This document shows, in pieces, positions 45,194-57,395 of a DNA stretch of 64,000 bases. Origin of the DNA: Trifolium pratense (taxonomy: Eukaryota > Streptophyta > Magnoliopsida > Fabales > Fabaceae). The first letter of the stretch is position 1, and each line of letters opens with the position of its first letter. Both the position numbers and the translations under genes were made by a program. Below the pieces are notes generated by a model. The model saw nothing but the letters and a program-made list of their open reading frames with translations, was not told the origin of the DNA and ran no database searches. The DNA lies in NCBI RefSeq assembly GCF_020283565.1, contig NC_060063.1, positions 44,848,856-44,912,855 of the forward strand, in the 5' to 3' direction.

Positions 45194-48100
45194 ATGGGGA
45201 ATCAAAAGCTTAAATGGACATCGGAAGAAGAAGACGCACTTGTTGCAGGAATCAAAAAACACGGTGCTGGAAAATGGAGGGCCATTCTTCTTGATCCTCA
45301 GTTTGCTCCTTTACTCACTTCTCGTTCCAACATCGACCTCAAGGTTTCTTCTTTCTTCGTTTTTTTGCTTCTTTTTGTTTTCAATTTTTATTTATAATTT
45401 TCTTTTTTCTTCTTTAGGATAAATGGCGAAATATGAATGTTTATGTGACTTCTGAAGGTGTTAGGACTCCCAAGCCCAAAGTTGCTGCTACTACTTCTTC
45501 TGATATTGTTATCAATGATTCTTGTCAAAATGAACAAGATGTTAATACCCCTCTAAGGTATCTTATTGTTAATCTATATATATATATATATTCATTCCCA
45601 TTAATCAAATTATTCATGTTATGTAACATAAAAACAAAGATACTCGTTCAAATAGTCCGTTTGATTTGCAAATGATAAGGATTGGACATGACATTATTTT
45701 CGGTGTCCTCATATATAGGGTGTAATTCCTATTTTACCGGTTTTTGTTGGTTGAGCAGAGACCTGTTTATTAATATATTTGCTGTTAAATAAAAAAATAC
45801 AAGACAAGTTTTTAAGGTGAACTTATTGTTTGTAGGTGTTTGGTGGACAAAAAGGTTATTTTAGTATTTTAGACAACTTGTAATTGGGACAAGAAATTGT
45901 CCTGTAGTTTAGTGAGAGATGAGAATTTTAGTTTTTGTCCAGTCTCTTGCCCTCTAATTATCCAGTCGCATGAATAGTTTTAAAATAAAGCACAATACAA
46001 TTGAAGTTGTCTTGTTCAGTCCCTTATTTTTAGCGGATCAAACACACACAAATAGCCTTTTTGTATGAATTGTTGGGTCTTATATATGGCTTGAAAATGT
46101 ATTTGTAAAAGTGGGGACATTTCTCTCCCTACAAGCTAATTTTGTAGGGATGAATTAGGTTTTGATCAAATTTTAAGATGGTATCCGAGTCTATTTAAGA
46201 ATTGTTGGGTCACCTGTTATTGAGTTACTCGGGTGATGTTCCCTCATGATAGTGAGAAGGCTGTGTGGAGAGTTTGTCCTGTATATATTATGACTCTAGT
46301 TTTACGGTAGAAGGAGTCCCATTAATATCGTAGAAAAGGCTTAAAAAGAAGCAATTACAGCATCGTGAACGTGAGAAGGCTGTGTGGAGAGTTTGACCTG
46401 TATATATTATGACTCTAGTTTTACGGTAGAAGGAGTCCCATTAATATCGTAGAAAAGGCTAAAAAGAAGCAATTACAGCATCGTGAACGTGAGAAGGCTG
46501 TGTGGAGAGTTTGTCCTGTATATATTATGACTCTAGTTTTACGGTAGAAGGAGTCCCATTAATATCGTAGAAAAGGCTAAAAAGAAGCAATTACAGCATC
46601 GGTTTTGTACTGGGTTTGTCAACGGTTAAATTCTGATGTGAGATATATAGTATTAGTAGTGACTAGTGATGAAACAAGACTGACTTCTGACAACCCGCAA
46701 AGGGTTGTGAAGTTGGACCAGGTACGAAGAATGAATCTATATCTGTGTACGGTACGGAAGTTGCTGGCCGGCAGCCGCTCAACTGTTCGAGGTTCTTTAC
46801 ATTCATTATTGTCTCCCTTATGAAACTTTTTTTTTTAATCCGTAGGAATCGTTTGTTCTCTTATAAGATGACAGTTGCTTATTGATCCCATTTCACCAAA
46901 TTGAATTTTTAGTTCTTATACATGAAAATCAGTCTGGTATTTAAGGGGGCGAAAGGTTTTTAAATTGATCCTGTAGGTGTACATGTAATGACAGAGTGAA
47001 TTGCAAAGGATTTTATGTATCTTCATGTGTTTCAATGTACTCCAACTCTAGTTGGTCCTATGGCTAAAGGAAATTAGTTCTTAAAATTGCTCAAACATAG
47101 TTCTAAACAGACAAACCATTTATTGTATATTGGGACCAGGTTGAGATTTTGTTTTTTAATAGAGAACAGATTGAGCATAAGTGTCACTTACAGGGGCCAA
47201 AAGCTTGATTAGGTTCAGTGTGTGTAATGCAATATATATTCATAAAATGCATTTTTTACTTATGAATATTTTCTATTTTGTCATTTTTGTGCATTGATTT
47301 AAAAGGCCCTAGCCCATGTGTCTCAGGGCTGAGTGGGGCGAGGTGGGTTGATTCGAAAGGTCTAATTACTGGCTATCATAATCATAGGACGATTTGATGG
47401 AGAAATACATTATCCACTCATCGTTATTTTGTGATGTAATAAAGCATGATGTTGCCAAACTATTTTTACTCGGGTATAGTTTACACTGAACAACATTTAT
47501 AGCTGACTAGTAGTGAATATCAATGGTTCTTTTGCTGTTGATTTGATGAAGCATTTTAACACAACATTCCATTTGTTCACTCAATTAATATATCATGTTA
47601 TGTGGGGGTTATTGACTTATTACTACTTTTGTTCTTTTTATCAGGTACAATGCCATGGTTTTTGAAGCTCTATCTACATTAAAAGATACTAATGGGTCCG
47701 ATCTAAACGCCATTGCTAGTTTCATTGAGGTTAGTTGAAGTTATTTCTTAATCTTAATGTTTCCATATATTTGACAATACACATACTATACCATTTTTGA
47801 GTTAGATTGAAATACCCTGTTTTTGAGATTATGCAATTAAGATTTTACGCATCAATGCCTAGACTGGAAATGCATATAAGTTGCTTTGATGTAAGATGGA
47901 AAATTAGTTTATACTATTGATTATTCTCCATGGTTTTTTCATTTTAGAGTTTTAGAAGTAATCATAACTACATATAATACTGCAGCAAAAGCATCAGGTT
48001 CCTCAAAATTTCAGAAGGACACTGAGTTCGAGGATAAGAACCCTTGTGAATCAAGAGAAGCTTGAAAAGGTAAAGTAATCATATGCTTATGTGATATTGT

Positions 48101-49558
48101 ATGTCATAGACTTAGGGCCCGTTTGGCCTAGCTTTTTTTCCTCTTCTTTTTACTTAAAAGTAAGAAGCTAGGCCAAACAACAATTTCTAAAAGCTATAGT
48201 AAAAAAAAACAGTTTCTAAATTTTAGGAAAAATTATAATATATTATCAAATATATCTTTTAACCCTATTATAATAAAAAAAACAACTTTTAAAATTTGTG
48301 TATAAAAAAAATTAAGATTTACCAAACAATTTTAACTTTGGTTAAAAAGCTATTTTTTCTAGCTTTATGCTTAAAAGAGCTTCTACACCTAAAAAAAGCT
48401 AGGTCAAACGGGCCCTTAATTATTCATATTTAATATTTCGACTTGTTGATATTTTAGTTGGCTTTTATGCACGTCTCTTATATCTATTAGTCAGTGATTG
48501 CTGTTTCGTTTCCGAAAAATGAAAGAAAAGCAAACATCAATCTGCCTCCTATGAGCTTGTATTGCTCCAAAAGTCACCCTTGTTCAAACTTATGAGTCTA
48601 CCATCACTCTTTTCACTACATTTATGTATGTATTCAAGATCACTTGGTTAATTGGGAGACTTATAGTTATAGCTGTGTGGGAGGGTGATTTGGATTTTTT
48701 GGCAATCTGCATAGTGCTATCCTAGAACATTGTTTCGGCAATTGGCAGGTGATAAGGTCTAAGCATTGTTTTCCACCAGAATAGACAGGACCTATCAACC
48801 CAGAGATATGTGCAACTCACTCGAATCTTTTTGAAATCCATCGTATTCCTTAGACCTTTGCTTTCTCTGAAAGAAGGCAACGGCTCTGCTAATATTGGGT
48901 ATAGGATATTTCTGTATGTAGAGGATGTCCTTTGCTCTCTTCCGCCATCATCTCTTTCCAATGTTTCTACAAGCAAGACTTCCACCATTGCTATAACTTT
49001 CATTGTCAGGACTATAACCCACCTAAAATATGTTCCTTCGTGTGCTTCCATTGGGGCGACCTTCCTACAGAGACTTTGCACTCTTAAACTGAAGTTTCTT
49101 GAAGCTTGTTTTTCTTCTGGTTGATGTGATTTTTTCAACTTCTTACCATCTACTGCAGGTACAAAATTGTTACAAGATAAAAAAAGAAACCTCATTGGTG
49201 ACAAAATCACCTTCATCAAAACAAAAGGCGGTAAAGCCACAACAGCAATCATCAGTCGCTGATGATATGCTGAAGAAAGCAGCTGATACTGCAGCATACA
49301 TAGTTGCTGAGGCTGAAAACAAATCATATCTGGCAGTTGAGGCATGCAAGGAGACTGAAAGATTCTCACGTTTGGCCGAAGAAAACGATGCAATGTTATT
49401 GCTAGCCGAAGAACTTTATAAACAATGTAATGTAGATAAATACTCTTTTCTACCTGTTACTGAATTTTCAAGTAGCATGATTCTCAATGATTAATAACCA
49501 TTGATCTTTTGGGTTTATTTATGCAGGTTTGCGCGGTGAAACTCTCAAATGGGCTTAA
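45194..49558 (+). CDS. TRB: Single-Myb-histone (TRB-type) telomere-repeat-binding protein
   Basis: A nuclear DNA-binding protein of 252 residues. Exons: 45194-45343, 45418-45557, 47645-47729, 47986-48069, 49159-49426, 49527-49558, all GT-AG with matching phases. The N-terminal Myb/SANT domain (residues 1-60: [27 protein letters not shown]) carries the telomere-recognition helix IDLKDKWRNM across the exon 1-2 join. A linker-histone H1/H5 globular domain follows at about residues 97-165 ([50 protein letters not shown]). The end is a Lys/Gln stretch and an Ala/Glu-rich helix likely to coil ([14 protein letters not shown]). This is the family order of plant SMH/TRB proteins, which bind TTTAGGG repeats and telo-box promoters. 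It is somewhat shorter than the roughly 300-residue Arabidopsis proteins. Intron 2 (2.1 kb) has a triplicated segment and intron 4 a MITE. Confidence 0.93.
46254..46601. repeat. 118-bp tandem triplication in TRB intron 2
   Basis: Three head-to-tail units starting at 46254, 46373 and 46491 (each GAGAAGGCTGTGTGGAGAGT) differ by only one or two bases, so the array is recent. Confidence 0.95.
48115..48415. mobile_element. Harbinger-like MITE in TRB intron 4
   Basis: Inverted ends GGGCCCGTTTGGCCTAGCTT and GGGCCCGTTTGACCTAGCTT. TTA on both sides (48112-48114 CTTA and 48416-48418) fits a 3-bp TTA/TAA duplication. Length 301 bp. Confidence 0.8.
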
Positions 49559-51119
49559 GTTGGTTTATGCAAGGTTGATAAATAGATTCATTTTGATTTT
49601 GCAGTATGTAAAAATGTGTTGTCTAGTGAAATGGTGTTTTAACAACTTTCTTTAGGATGTATTTATCAGATTCCTTTTGCATTACTTATTTCTGTAAGTT
49701 GCAGGGAAACCCTTGTATGTCTGAACTTTTTTTTCTCTCTCTCAAGATACCAAATCTTGTATGGATTTTGGTCCCAAAGTGGAAGTAATAGAAAATATAA
49801 GATTTAATTATGTTTTTCAATGTTGTTATCACCAGAGCGGAGATTTAACTGGTTGAACAATAACGGTTTAACACAACTCAACACGGTTGAACTACCCAGT
49901 AATGTAGTATTTTCTTGCTAGAGTCGATTCATCCTGTTTCAAAATCAATTTGGAATCTCATAAAATGTGAGTGATATTTTGTGCGGTAACCCTCCGATTT
50001 TTAAGAGAATGAGGTATGGGTCATCCGAAGTTTGGTTGGAAGGTAAGTAGAATTTGACTAAAAATTGTTCCTTTCACAAATCAAATTCAAATTTACTTGA
50101 AGGATCCGTCTTTAAAGGGAGGATAATGAAGGAGTTTATTAATCATCTGAGTTTGATTTTTGGCGGAAACAATTTTTAATCATATTTTACTTATTTTAAG
50201 CTCGAATTTTGGATTATCGTGGTTCCCTATCCTAAAAAAATCAAAACATGCACTTATTCTATTTTATTTATTTTGCTATCGAAATTTAAATTATCATATT
50301 CCCTTTCCTAAAAAAATCAAAACATGCACTTTTTCTCTTTAACACTCTATAAACGTGTGTAGATAAAGTGATAAATGCCATTTGAAATTCACTTGGTAAA
50401 GAAATTTCTTTTTTTTTTAAACAAAATAAATTAATTCTATGGTTTTCATGGAAAGGGGGTCTGATAATTTAGAGTTGGGCTACGATGTAGGTAAAGTATG
50501 GCCAAAAATAGTTAATCTAACTCGGATTCTCTTGAATGATTCATTTTAGAAGGAACTTATTAATTACTTGAACTCAATATCTTGATTACTAGGTAAAGAA
50601 ATTCACTCACACAACTATAAAATTTCAATTGAAAGTTTGTATAATATATAATATATATCTTTTATTTAAAATTTTTAAAGAAATCTAAAATAATTTGATA
50701 TAATATTGAGAATCATTAAAAATAACAGCATTTAATAAAATGTTTAAGTAAGTAATCTTTTGTAAGTCTCGTTAACATATCAACTTATTTTTTATGTGGT
50801 GAAAATAATTTACAAATTATCTTGTTTGTATTGGTTTATTTTTTAGCTTATGTAAAATAACTTATACAAATAAATAAATTTTTATGTTAATTCATAAATT
50901 CTCACTAACAAAAATTGTATTGTTCATAAACTTTTTTATTTTTCATAATTTACCATGATAAGCCTATAATAATACCTAAAAATTTGCTCTAAGAAATAAG
51001 TTTTCATAAATTATTTTAGATAAGGTCAAAAAATAAGTTCGTCCAAACGAGGCATATGAGTGAAAGGGTAAACATGTAAAGTCATAAATTAGTTAATGAG
51101 TTTCCTTTTACTACCCTTT
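49559..51119. other. TRB 3' flank and spacer, no gene seen
   Basis: 49559-49800 is likely 3' UTR. A phrase CCTAAAAAAATCAAAACATG occurs twice (50228-50255 and 50305-50330) as part of an approximately 75-base direct repeat. 50820-51060 is a relative of the MITE at 9783-9937 (GGTTTATTTTTTAGCTTATG …). Confidence 0.45.
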
Positions 51120-51243
51120 TTCGAATATATTAACACTCCCTCTTCCATTTTCATTCCTCTCTCTTTAACTCCACGGTACAGATCCGAGGAGTTTCTTCAT
51201 TCGCTTCTATATCTATTCCCTCAACTCTTCAACGCTTTACCAG
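51120..51243 (+). other. Possible 5' untranslated exon of the eIF4A gene
   Basis: A CT-rich leader-like stretch (TCCTCTCTCTTTAACTCC) ends at CAG 51243 before GTTCTA. The eIF4A start at 53366 is preceded by TTTTGTAG at 53355-53362, which can be an acceptor, so a long 5' UTR intron is plausible. This is inferred from composition only. Confidence 0.3.
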
Positions 51244-51739
51244 GTTCTACATTTTTCCTTTCTCCTTTTTATATATCGTTAATGAGTTACTATGTATTAT
51301 GAATCTGTTATATATTGATCTGATTGTTTTTCATGCAAAATTTTCATCTTTTAACCGACCCATCATTTTTTTTTATTTTTTTTTTATGTGGTTCGAATAT
51401 AATAAAATATTCCAACAGTGGTTTATTCAGTTTTCTGACGAAAATTTGATGTTTTTAGATTTGTTCAGTTATGAGGGTGGTGAACATTTGTTAGATTTTC
51501 ATGTTGTTTGTTATAACCATGTTACAGTTACGTATCACTGTTTTTTAGCAATGAATAATTTATTGATTTGTAATTTAGATACTTAGCATGGTTTAATATA
51601 TTGCACTCATGATTAATTAAGCTTCTCTATAGTGAGTTTTAGAGTGAGTAATATCAACCATGGATAAAGAAATCAATTGTTGATATTGTGTTGTATTGTA
51701 TGAACATGGCATAACCAATCATGGTTGGTTACTATTAGA

Positions 51740-52010
51740 ATTTGGATTGGCCTAATTCAATCCTACAAAACCGTAAGGTGAGGACTACCCCCACGACTAG
51801 GACTTTTAACACCTCCCCTCACAACTAGGACTAGACATTTGGAATGTGATTGTGACCACAAGCAGACCGGTAACGGAAACCTTATAGGAGATAGTGTAAC
51901 AGATCTTGGATAGGCTTTGATACAATGATATTATCTTAGAATTTGAGGTTGAGCCTAACTCAACCTTATGAAGCCAATTTTGTAAGGTTGAATTTGGCCT
52001 AGTCCAAAAT
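51740..52010. repeat. Dispersed repeat ('CTAACTCAACCTTA' family)
   Basis: Contains CAATCCTACAAAACCGTAAG…GTGAGGAC near the left and GAGCCTAACTCAACCTTATG near the right, both related to 17190-17320. Confidence 0.5.
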
Positions 52011-52030
52011 TCAAGAGTTGAAATATCAAA

Positions 52031-52450
52031 CATGGTTTTAAATTGCGGCCGACATACGTAATTGCGGCTGCAATATTGCAGTGTGATTTTCAATCTTGTG
52101 TACGGCCGCATCGTAACCGCATCAGATGATTTCAACCATATTCATTCAAATCTTCTCACCAAAAATTAATATTTATTAATCCCAATTTACGTAAGATGCA
52201 TTGAATAATCTTACCCTTAATAGTCTCTCAAGTGTGTATTTCAAGCATCTTTCAATAAATATGCACGAAACAAACTTAGACACTTTTATAGCGAGTAAAT
52301 AGTGTAGTGGCATAGTGGTGCTACTTAGTATTTGTGAAAATTTATAATTATTTCATGCCTCAACAGCCGCAACAAGCGTTGCAACCGCACTGACCACAAC
52401 TGCAATGCCCGCAACCGCTACCACATCTGCGACCGCAATTTAAAACCATG
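52031..52450. mobile_element. hAT-like MITE
   Basis: Inverted ends CATGGTTTTAAATTGCGG and, reverse complement of the right end, CATGGTTTTAAATTGCGGTC. The flanks ATATCAAA (52023-52030) and ATATCAAC (52451-52458) match at 7 of 8. The inside is rich in GCGGC/GCCGC motifs, unlike the AT-rich surroundings. Confidence 0.85.
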
Positions 52451-53365
52451 ATATCAACCAGTAATTTACTCACTTTGTTAACTATTCCCTTTAGAGGAAC
52501 CTAATCCTTGTACTCAATATTTATAAGCTTAGCAGTTAGGATTTGAATAATTACTTGTGTTTTTTTTTTTCCTTCTAGTTTCCCTTTGATTTTGGTACTG
52601 TTTCAATGTATATTGGTGGAGTGGGCCAAGTAGGGTATTTTATAATGTATAATTTGTTTTTGTTATGGAAGGTATGTTTGTATCCTTTTTTGCCAATTTT
52701 TATGTTTTCTGCTGATATTGAAATAAAACACTAGTTTAGGCCATGAAAACATTTACTAACTTCACTTTCTAAAATTTGTGTTAATTTTACTTGTAAACAA
52801 GGAGTCAATGGACCATTGAAGTGAACACCTATGTGCATTTTTTGAAAACAATGAAAATGTCAAAAACATGTTTTCATTACTTTCACAAATCCATCATCTT
52901 TAGCTAGCATTTCATCTTCTCTCCATCATAATTGTTCACTTCAAGAGTCTTACATCTTCTTAGCAAGTTAAAATAACACATATTTTAAAAAATGAAAATA
53001 AAAACGTTTTCACAAAGTAAACGGGGGGCCTATTTGCATTTCTTTCTGTGTGTATTGCAAGTTTGGCTCTTCTGTTACAATATAAGTTTTGTCCACAATA
53101 CTGCGTAGTTGTGAATATTTCAAGTGAAGCGCAAAAACAAACCACCTAAAGGAAATGCATCTAAGTTTTGTCCGCAATAACATCTCATCCAAGCTAATCA
53201 TGTCTCATGTTCCTGTTATACCGTTGCTTCGAGTGTTGTCCTTGAACATTTTTTGGAACTTTCATTCAATATCTGTTTTGGTTTTGCTGGAGTATCTGAA
53301 TTCATGAGTATGACAGTATGAATTTTCTTTTTATTTTTTTAATATAAGTTTCGGCTTTTGTAGTG

Positions 53366-55161
53366 ATGGCAGGTTTGGCTCCAGAAGGATCACAATTTGA
53401 CGCTCGTCACTATGACACTAAGATGAATGAACTGTGTGTTCCTGTACTTCATATTCTTCACTATTTCCAATGATTGAATTCATTATTCATGTACCTTTTT
53501 TCTGTAATTTGACGTCTTTGTAAATTAAATTCACAGGCTTGCCAGTGATGGGCAAGATTTCATCACCTCATATGATGAAGTCTATGATAGCTTTGATTCT
53601 ATGGGGCTGCAAGAAAATCTTCTTCGAGGCATATATGCTTACGGTATGTACTGGCAAATTGTTTCCCTTATTTTAAGTGCTTTTTCTTATAAGTTGCGGT
53701 GTGGTGGTGCCGGTTTCTCAGTAAGCAAGGTTAACATTTTTGAGTATGCTATGGATTAGACTAGATCTTATATGTTTTGAATTTTGTTATATTGTTCTGA
53801 AGGTTTTGAGAGACCTTCTGCAATCCAGCAAAGGGGAATTGTTCCTTTCTGCAAAGGTCTTGATGTCATTCAACAAGCTCAGTCGGGAACCGGAAAGACA
53901 GCAACATTCTGCTCCGGAATTTTGCAGCAGCTTGATTATGGATTGGTTCAGTGCCAAGCTTTGGTTTTGGCCCCAACAAGAGAACTCGCTCAACAGATTG
54001 AGAAAGTTATGCGAGCTCTTGGTGATTACCTTGGTGTTAAGGTTCATGCTTGTGTTGGCGGGACAAGTGTTCGGGAGGATCAGCGCATTCTCCAAGCTGG
54101 TGTTCACACTGTTGTTGGTACTCCAGGACGTGTGTTTGACATGCTGCGGAGACAGTCTCTTCGCTCTGATTGCATAAAGATGTTTGTTTTGGATGAGGCT
54201 GATGAAATGCTTTCGCGTGGTTTCAAGGATCAGGTTTGTCAATAATATGCTTGTTTTCGGCCTTTTGATTTTACTAATACCATTGTTTGTAAACACAATG
54301 CGTCGTGGCTGTTTGGTGAAGCATGGATTTCCTTTTTTTTTGTTTAAAAAAAATTGTTTCTATGATCCTTTATTTTATTTTATTGTAACAATTTTTTTTC
54401 CGTCTCAGTTTTTTTTATCTTTTAAAATGTGCACAAAGTTTAATTTTTTCCTTCGATTTTCCGTTAAAAAAATGCTAACGTTTATGTCCCATCTTACATT
54501 ATGTTTATTTTGGTTGGTGTTGCAGATCTATGACATCTTTCAGTTACTACCAGGCAAAATTCAGGTTGGAGTATTTTCTGCTACAATGCCACCCGAAGCC
54601 CTTGAGATTACTCGGAAGTTCATGAATAAGCCAGTGAGAATTCTGGTGAAGCGTGACGAGCTGACACTTGAAGGTATCAAGCAGTTTTATGTCAATGTCG
54701 ATAAGGAAGAGTGGAAACTAGAGACATTATGCGACCTCTACGAGACTCTGGCAATCACTCAGAGTGTCATTTTTGTGAATACAAGGCGCAAAGTGGACTG
54801 GCTCACTGATAAAATGCGAAGCGCCGATCATACAGTCTCGGCCACTCACGGTGACATGGACCAGAACACTAGGGATATCATCATGCGTGAGTTCCGGTCT
54901 GGCTCTTCTCGAGTTCTTATTACCACTGACCTCCTTGCTCGTGGTATAGATGTGCAACAAGTTTCTTTGGTCATAAACTATGATCTCCCTACTCAACCTG
55001 AAAACTATCTCCACCGTATTGGTCGTAGTGGACGATTTGGAAGAAAAGGTGTTGCTATAAACTTTGTAACATTGGATGATGCTAGAATGCTGGCTGATAT
55101 TCAGAAATTCTACAATGTCAGTGTAGAGGAGCTTCCATCAAATGTTGCTGATCTACTCTGA
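53366..55161 (+). CDS. eIF4A: Eukaryotic translation initiation factor 4A (DEAD-box RNA helicase)
   Basis: A 413-residue protein, the usual length for plant eIF4A, which unwinds mRNA 5' leaders as part of eIF4F in the cytosol. Exons: 53366-53433, 53537-53643, 53803-54233, 54526-55161; introns GT-AG, phases consistent. All helicase motifs are in place: Q motif ([10 protein letters not shown]), I AQSGTGKT (84-91), Ia PTRELAQQ, Ib TPGRV, II DEAD (189-192), III SAT (220-222), [19 protein letters not shown], and the C-terminal LPSNVADLL. The N-terminus [17 protein letters not shown] is that of eIF4A rather than of the related eIF4A-III. A broken partial copy follows 2.2 kb downstream in the same direction. 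Confidence 0.96.
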
Positions 55162-55520
55162 TGAATTAATTTTTTGTTCTCTGTTAAGTCATCAGGATTT
55201 ATTTTTTATCTATCTTTTCTTAAATTTTATATTTTATTCATTAGAGATCAAACATATCTGATCTGATGCTATTTGTATTGGGATTCTATCAAATTTGTTT
55301 GATAAATTAGTTAAAAGGGTACTGTTCAAGCTGCATGTGTTTTGTTTTTCTTCTTATCTCCTTTCTATTTCTTTTGTACAATACTACCACTTTGAATTCT
55401 AACTATATGATAATTATCCCACCATTATGAATCTTGATTTGAACAAGTAATTCAAAATTTGCTTATGTGGGAGAAATACTTGGGGTGCTTATAAGTTATA
55501 ATAGATTCATAATGTGTTTT
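55162..55520. other. eIF4A 3' flank
   Basis: Likely 3' UTR; the sequence at 55165-55310 (TCATCAGGATTT…GGGATTCTATCAAATTTGTT) is shared with 58825-58975 downstream of the pseudogene, so the duplication included the 3' flank. Confidence 0.6.
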
Positions 55521-56060
55521 TTAACTTTTAAGTAAGATTTTGAAGATAGTTTCACGTTGATTGTCACTCCACAGATTGTCGAAACTGTTGGCAATCTCTT
55601 TAGCCTTCGTAAAAATAACGTAAGTAGGGTCAACTGGATGTTGAAAACCTTCTTCAAATATTGTTTTGTTTCTCCAAGTCCACAAGTGCCAACATGCTAC
55701 CATAAACGTTGAAGACCAATCTATGCCATGAGCTCCATGGAGATCATCGGTAATATTCTTTAAGATCCACTACTTGCAAGATAAGGAAAAGAAATTACAA
55801 ATTTGATTGGAAGGAACTAATTTGAGCCATACTTGTGTTGCACTAATGCAATCTCGTATTGTTCAAAAAAAAAAAAAACTAACGCAATCTTGTAGCACGT
55901 GGATGATTGTTTCATCTCAAGCTTCACAACTATTGCATAAAGGATAATTCTAATGCATCATCTGCTCCTATGATAGTTAGTAAGGATACGTTCATGTGCA
56001 TAAAGGTTTGGATTTTGTAAGGTCCCTTCCAAGCCCACAAGGCTTCCCACTCCCCCTCTA
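55521..56060 (-). pseudogene. Short LINE ORF2 remnant (zf-RVT to RNase H linker)
   Basis: The clearest piece is 55521-55703 on the minus strand (VACWHLWTWRNKTIFEEGFQ, then HPVDPTYVIFTKAKEI), the hinge between zf-RVT and RNase H of plant LINEs. Further upstream on that strand (55880-55960) short zf-RVT-like phrases (CNSCEA, DETIIHVLQDC) can be seen between stops. Confidence 0.7.
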
Positions 56061-57395
56061 TAGAATTAACATGACCACGCAACATATTGTAAGCACTCTG
56101 AATAGCGAAGTGTCTCTTGTTTGTTCCTCTCCCCTACTTAAAGAAGCGGACGTTATAAAAATGAGAATTTCTAAAAAAATGTCTTCTGCTACTTAAGTAG
56201 CGGGATATTTAGGTGAATTCGCAGGGCGCGCGTCAGAATGAGTAGGTGAGAAAAGGAGATCTCATTGCAGAAAGTGTGATACATACACGTGTAACAGTTG
56301 GAATTGCACCATTCTGGGCCCAACTTCAAAACTCCGAAAAACAAAATTGGTTAGTTTTGGCACTATAAAATGACACTCACTCTCTTTGTTTCTTCATCAT
56401 TGCGGCCGCCGAGGCCGTAGTTTGTCTGCTTCCAACAAATTTTTCATCGTCGTTTGTTTGTTTCTTTTCATGTCCTCATCGTCGTCCACTAATCTTTCAG
56501 GTTTGTTGTCTTCTTCTTCTTTGTTTCTAAAATTATGTTTCAGTTTTAAGTATACTCTGCCATTGATTCAAGATGATTGAACGGTTCAAATTAGAGTGGC
56601 ATGCATGCAGTTACTGCAATCATTCTATTATTCATTTCAATTGTGATGATATGTTTGTATATCAATGTTGATGTTGAATAATGAATATCAATGTTTTTTC
56701 ATTTCATATATTGCTGCAGTTTTTGTATTTTATATACGGGTCATACTGGTGTATGACGGTGAGTATGCCAGAATCACGATAATGATTTTACAGAAGCTAC
56801 AGAGTTTAGCTTTTGGAAAATCACGGGGATTACCGTGATTTTGACATATCTACTGTGATACCAAACATAGGTTAACTATTGTTCGTGGTTGCTAATTACT
56901 AATTAATGAGAATTTATATTGAAAGGAATACTTTTACACTTTAGGTGTAATGTGTTTGATTTGTTCATGGGACTGGACAAACGGCAAAGAGACCGGAGAA
57001 AAACTAAAATTTTGCAAATATGCTTTTACTATATTTGTTTCCTTTAAATATATAGTTGTGTTGTGCTTCAACTTCAACACTATTTATTGACTAGAGAACA
57101 AAACAAATGCACCTATGCGATTGAAATCCAATGTATTTGTCTGAACTTTGTATTGTTTTGAAAATAAGAACATTGGTTAAAACAATACAAGTTTAAATAT
57201 GATGTTAGTCTTAACACCATCTAATTGGGCCACATGGTGTAATTACATTGGATTTATAGGAACTGAACTCAAAAAGAAAAACTTACATGGACTAAAATAA
57301 ACAAAAATATTATATTTAAACCAACAATAGTATGTTACTCTAGCTACAGTTTTCACAAGATCATGTGTGTGATGTTTTTTTATCATGTTCTGAAG
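56061..57395. other. Spacer between eIF4A and its broken copy
   Basis: 56130-56250 belongs to the 'CTTAAGTAGCGG' dispersed repeat family. 56360-56480 looks like a promoter and leader (CACTATAAAATGACAC, then a CT-rich region), but no gene can be attached to it. The exon 1 and exon 2 counterparts of eIF4A were not found here. Confidence 0.4.

Noticed and set aside
48722..49393. 223-residue minus-strand frame over the TRB gene
   Set aside because: It lies antisense to TRB exon 5 and intron 4; the sequence shows no domain and the plus-strand exon is well supported.
53740..54177. 145-residue plus-strand frame in eIF4A exon 3 (alternative frame)
   Set aside because: It overlaps the DEAD-box frame, which has all motifs; the alternative has none. 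The same artefact occurs at 57363-57893 in the pseudogene.
53787..54296. 169-residue minus-strand frame over eIF4A
   Set aside because: Antisense shadow of eIF4A exon 3, a highly conserved coding exon.
56386..56580. A small Ser-rich secreted protein
   Set aside because: The frame is low-complexity, has no recognised family, and its composition (CT-rich, after a TATA-like box) fits an untranslated leader as well as a gene.
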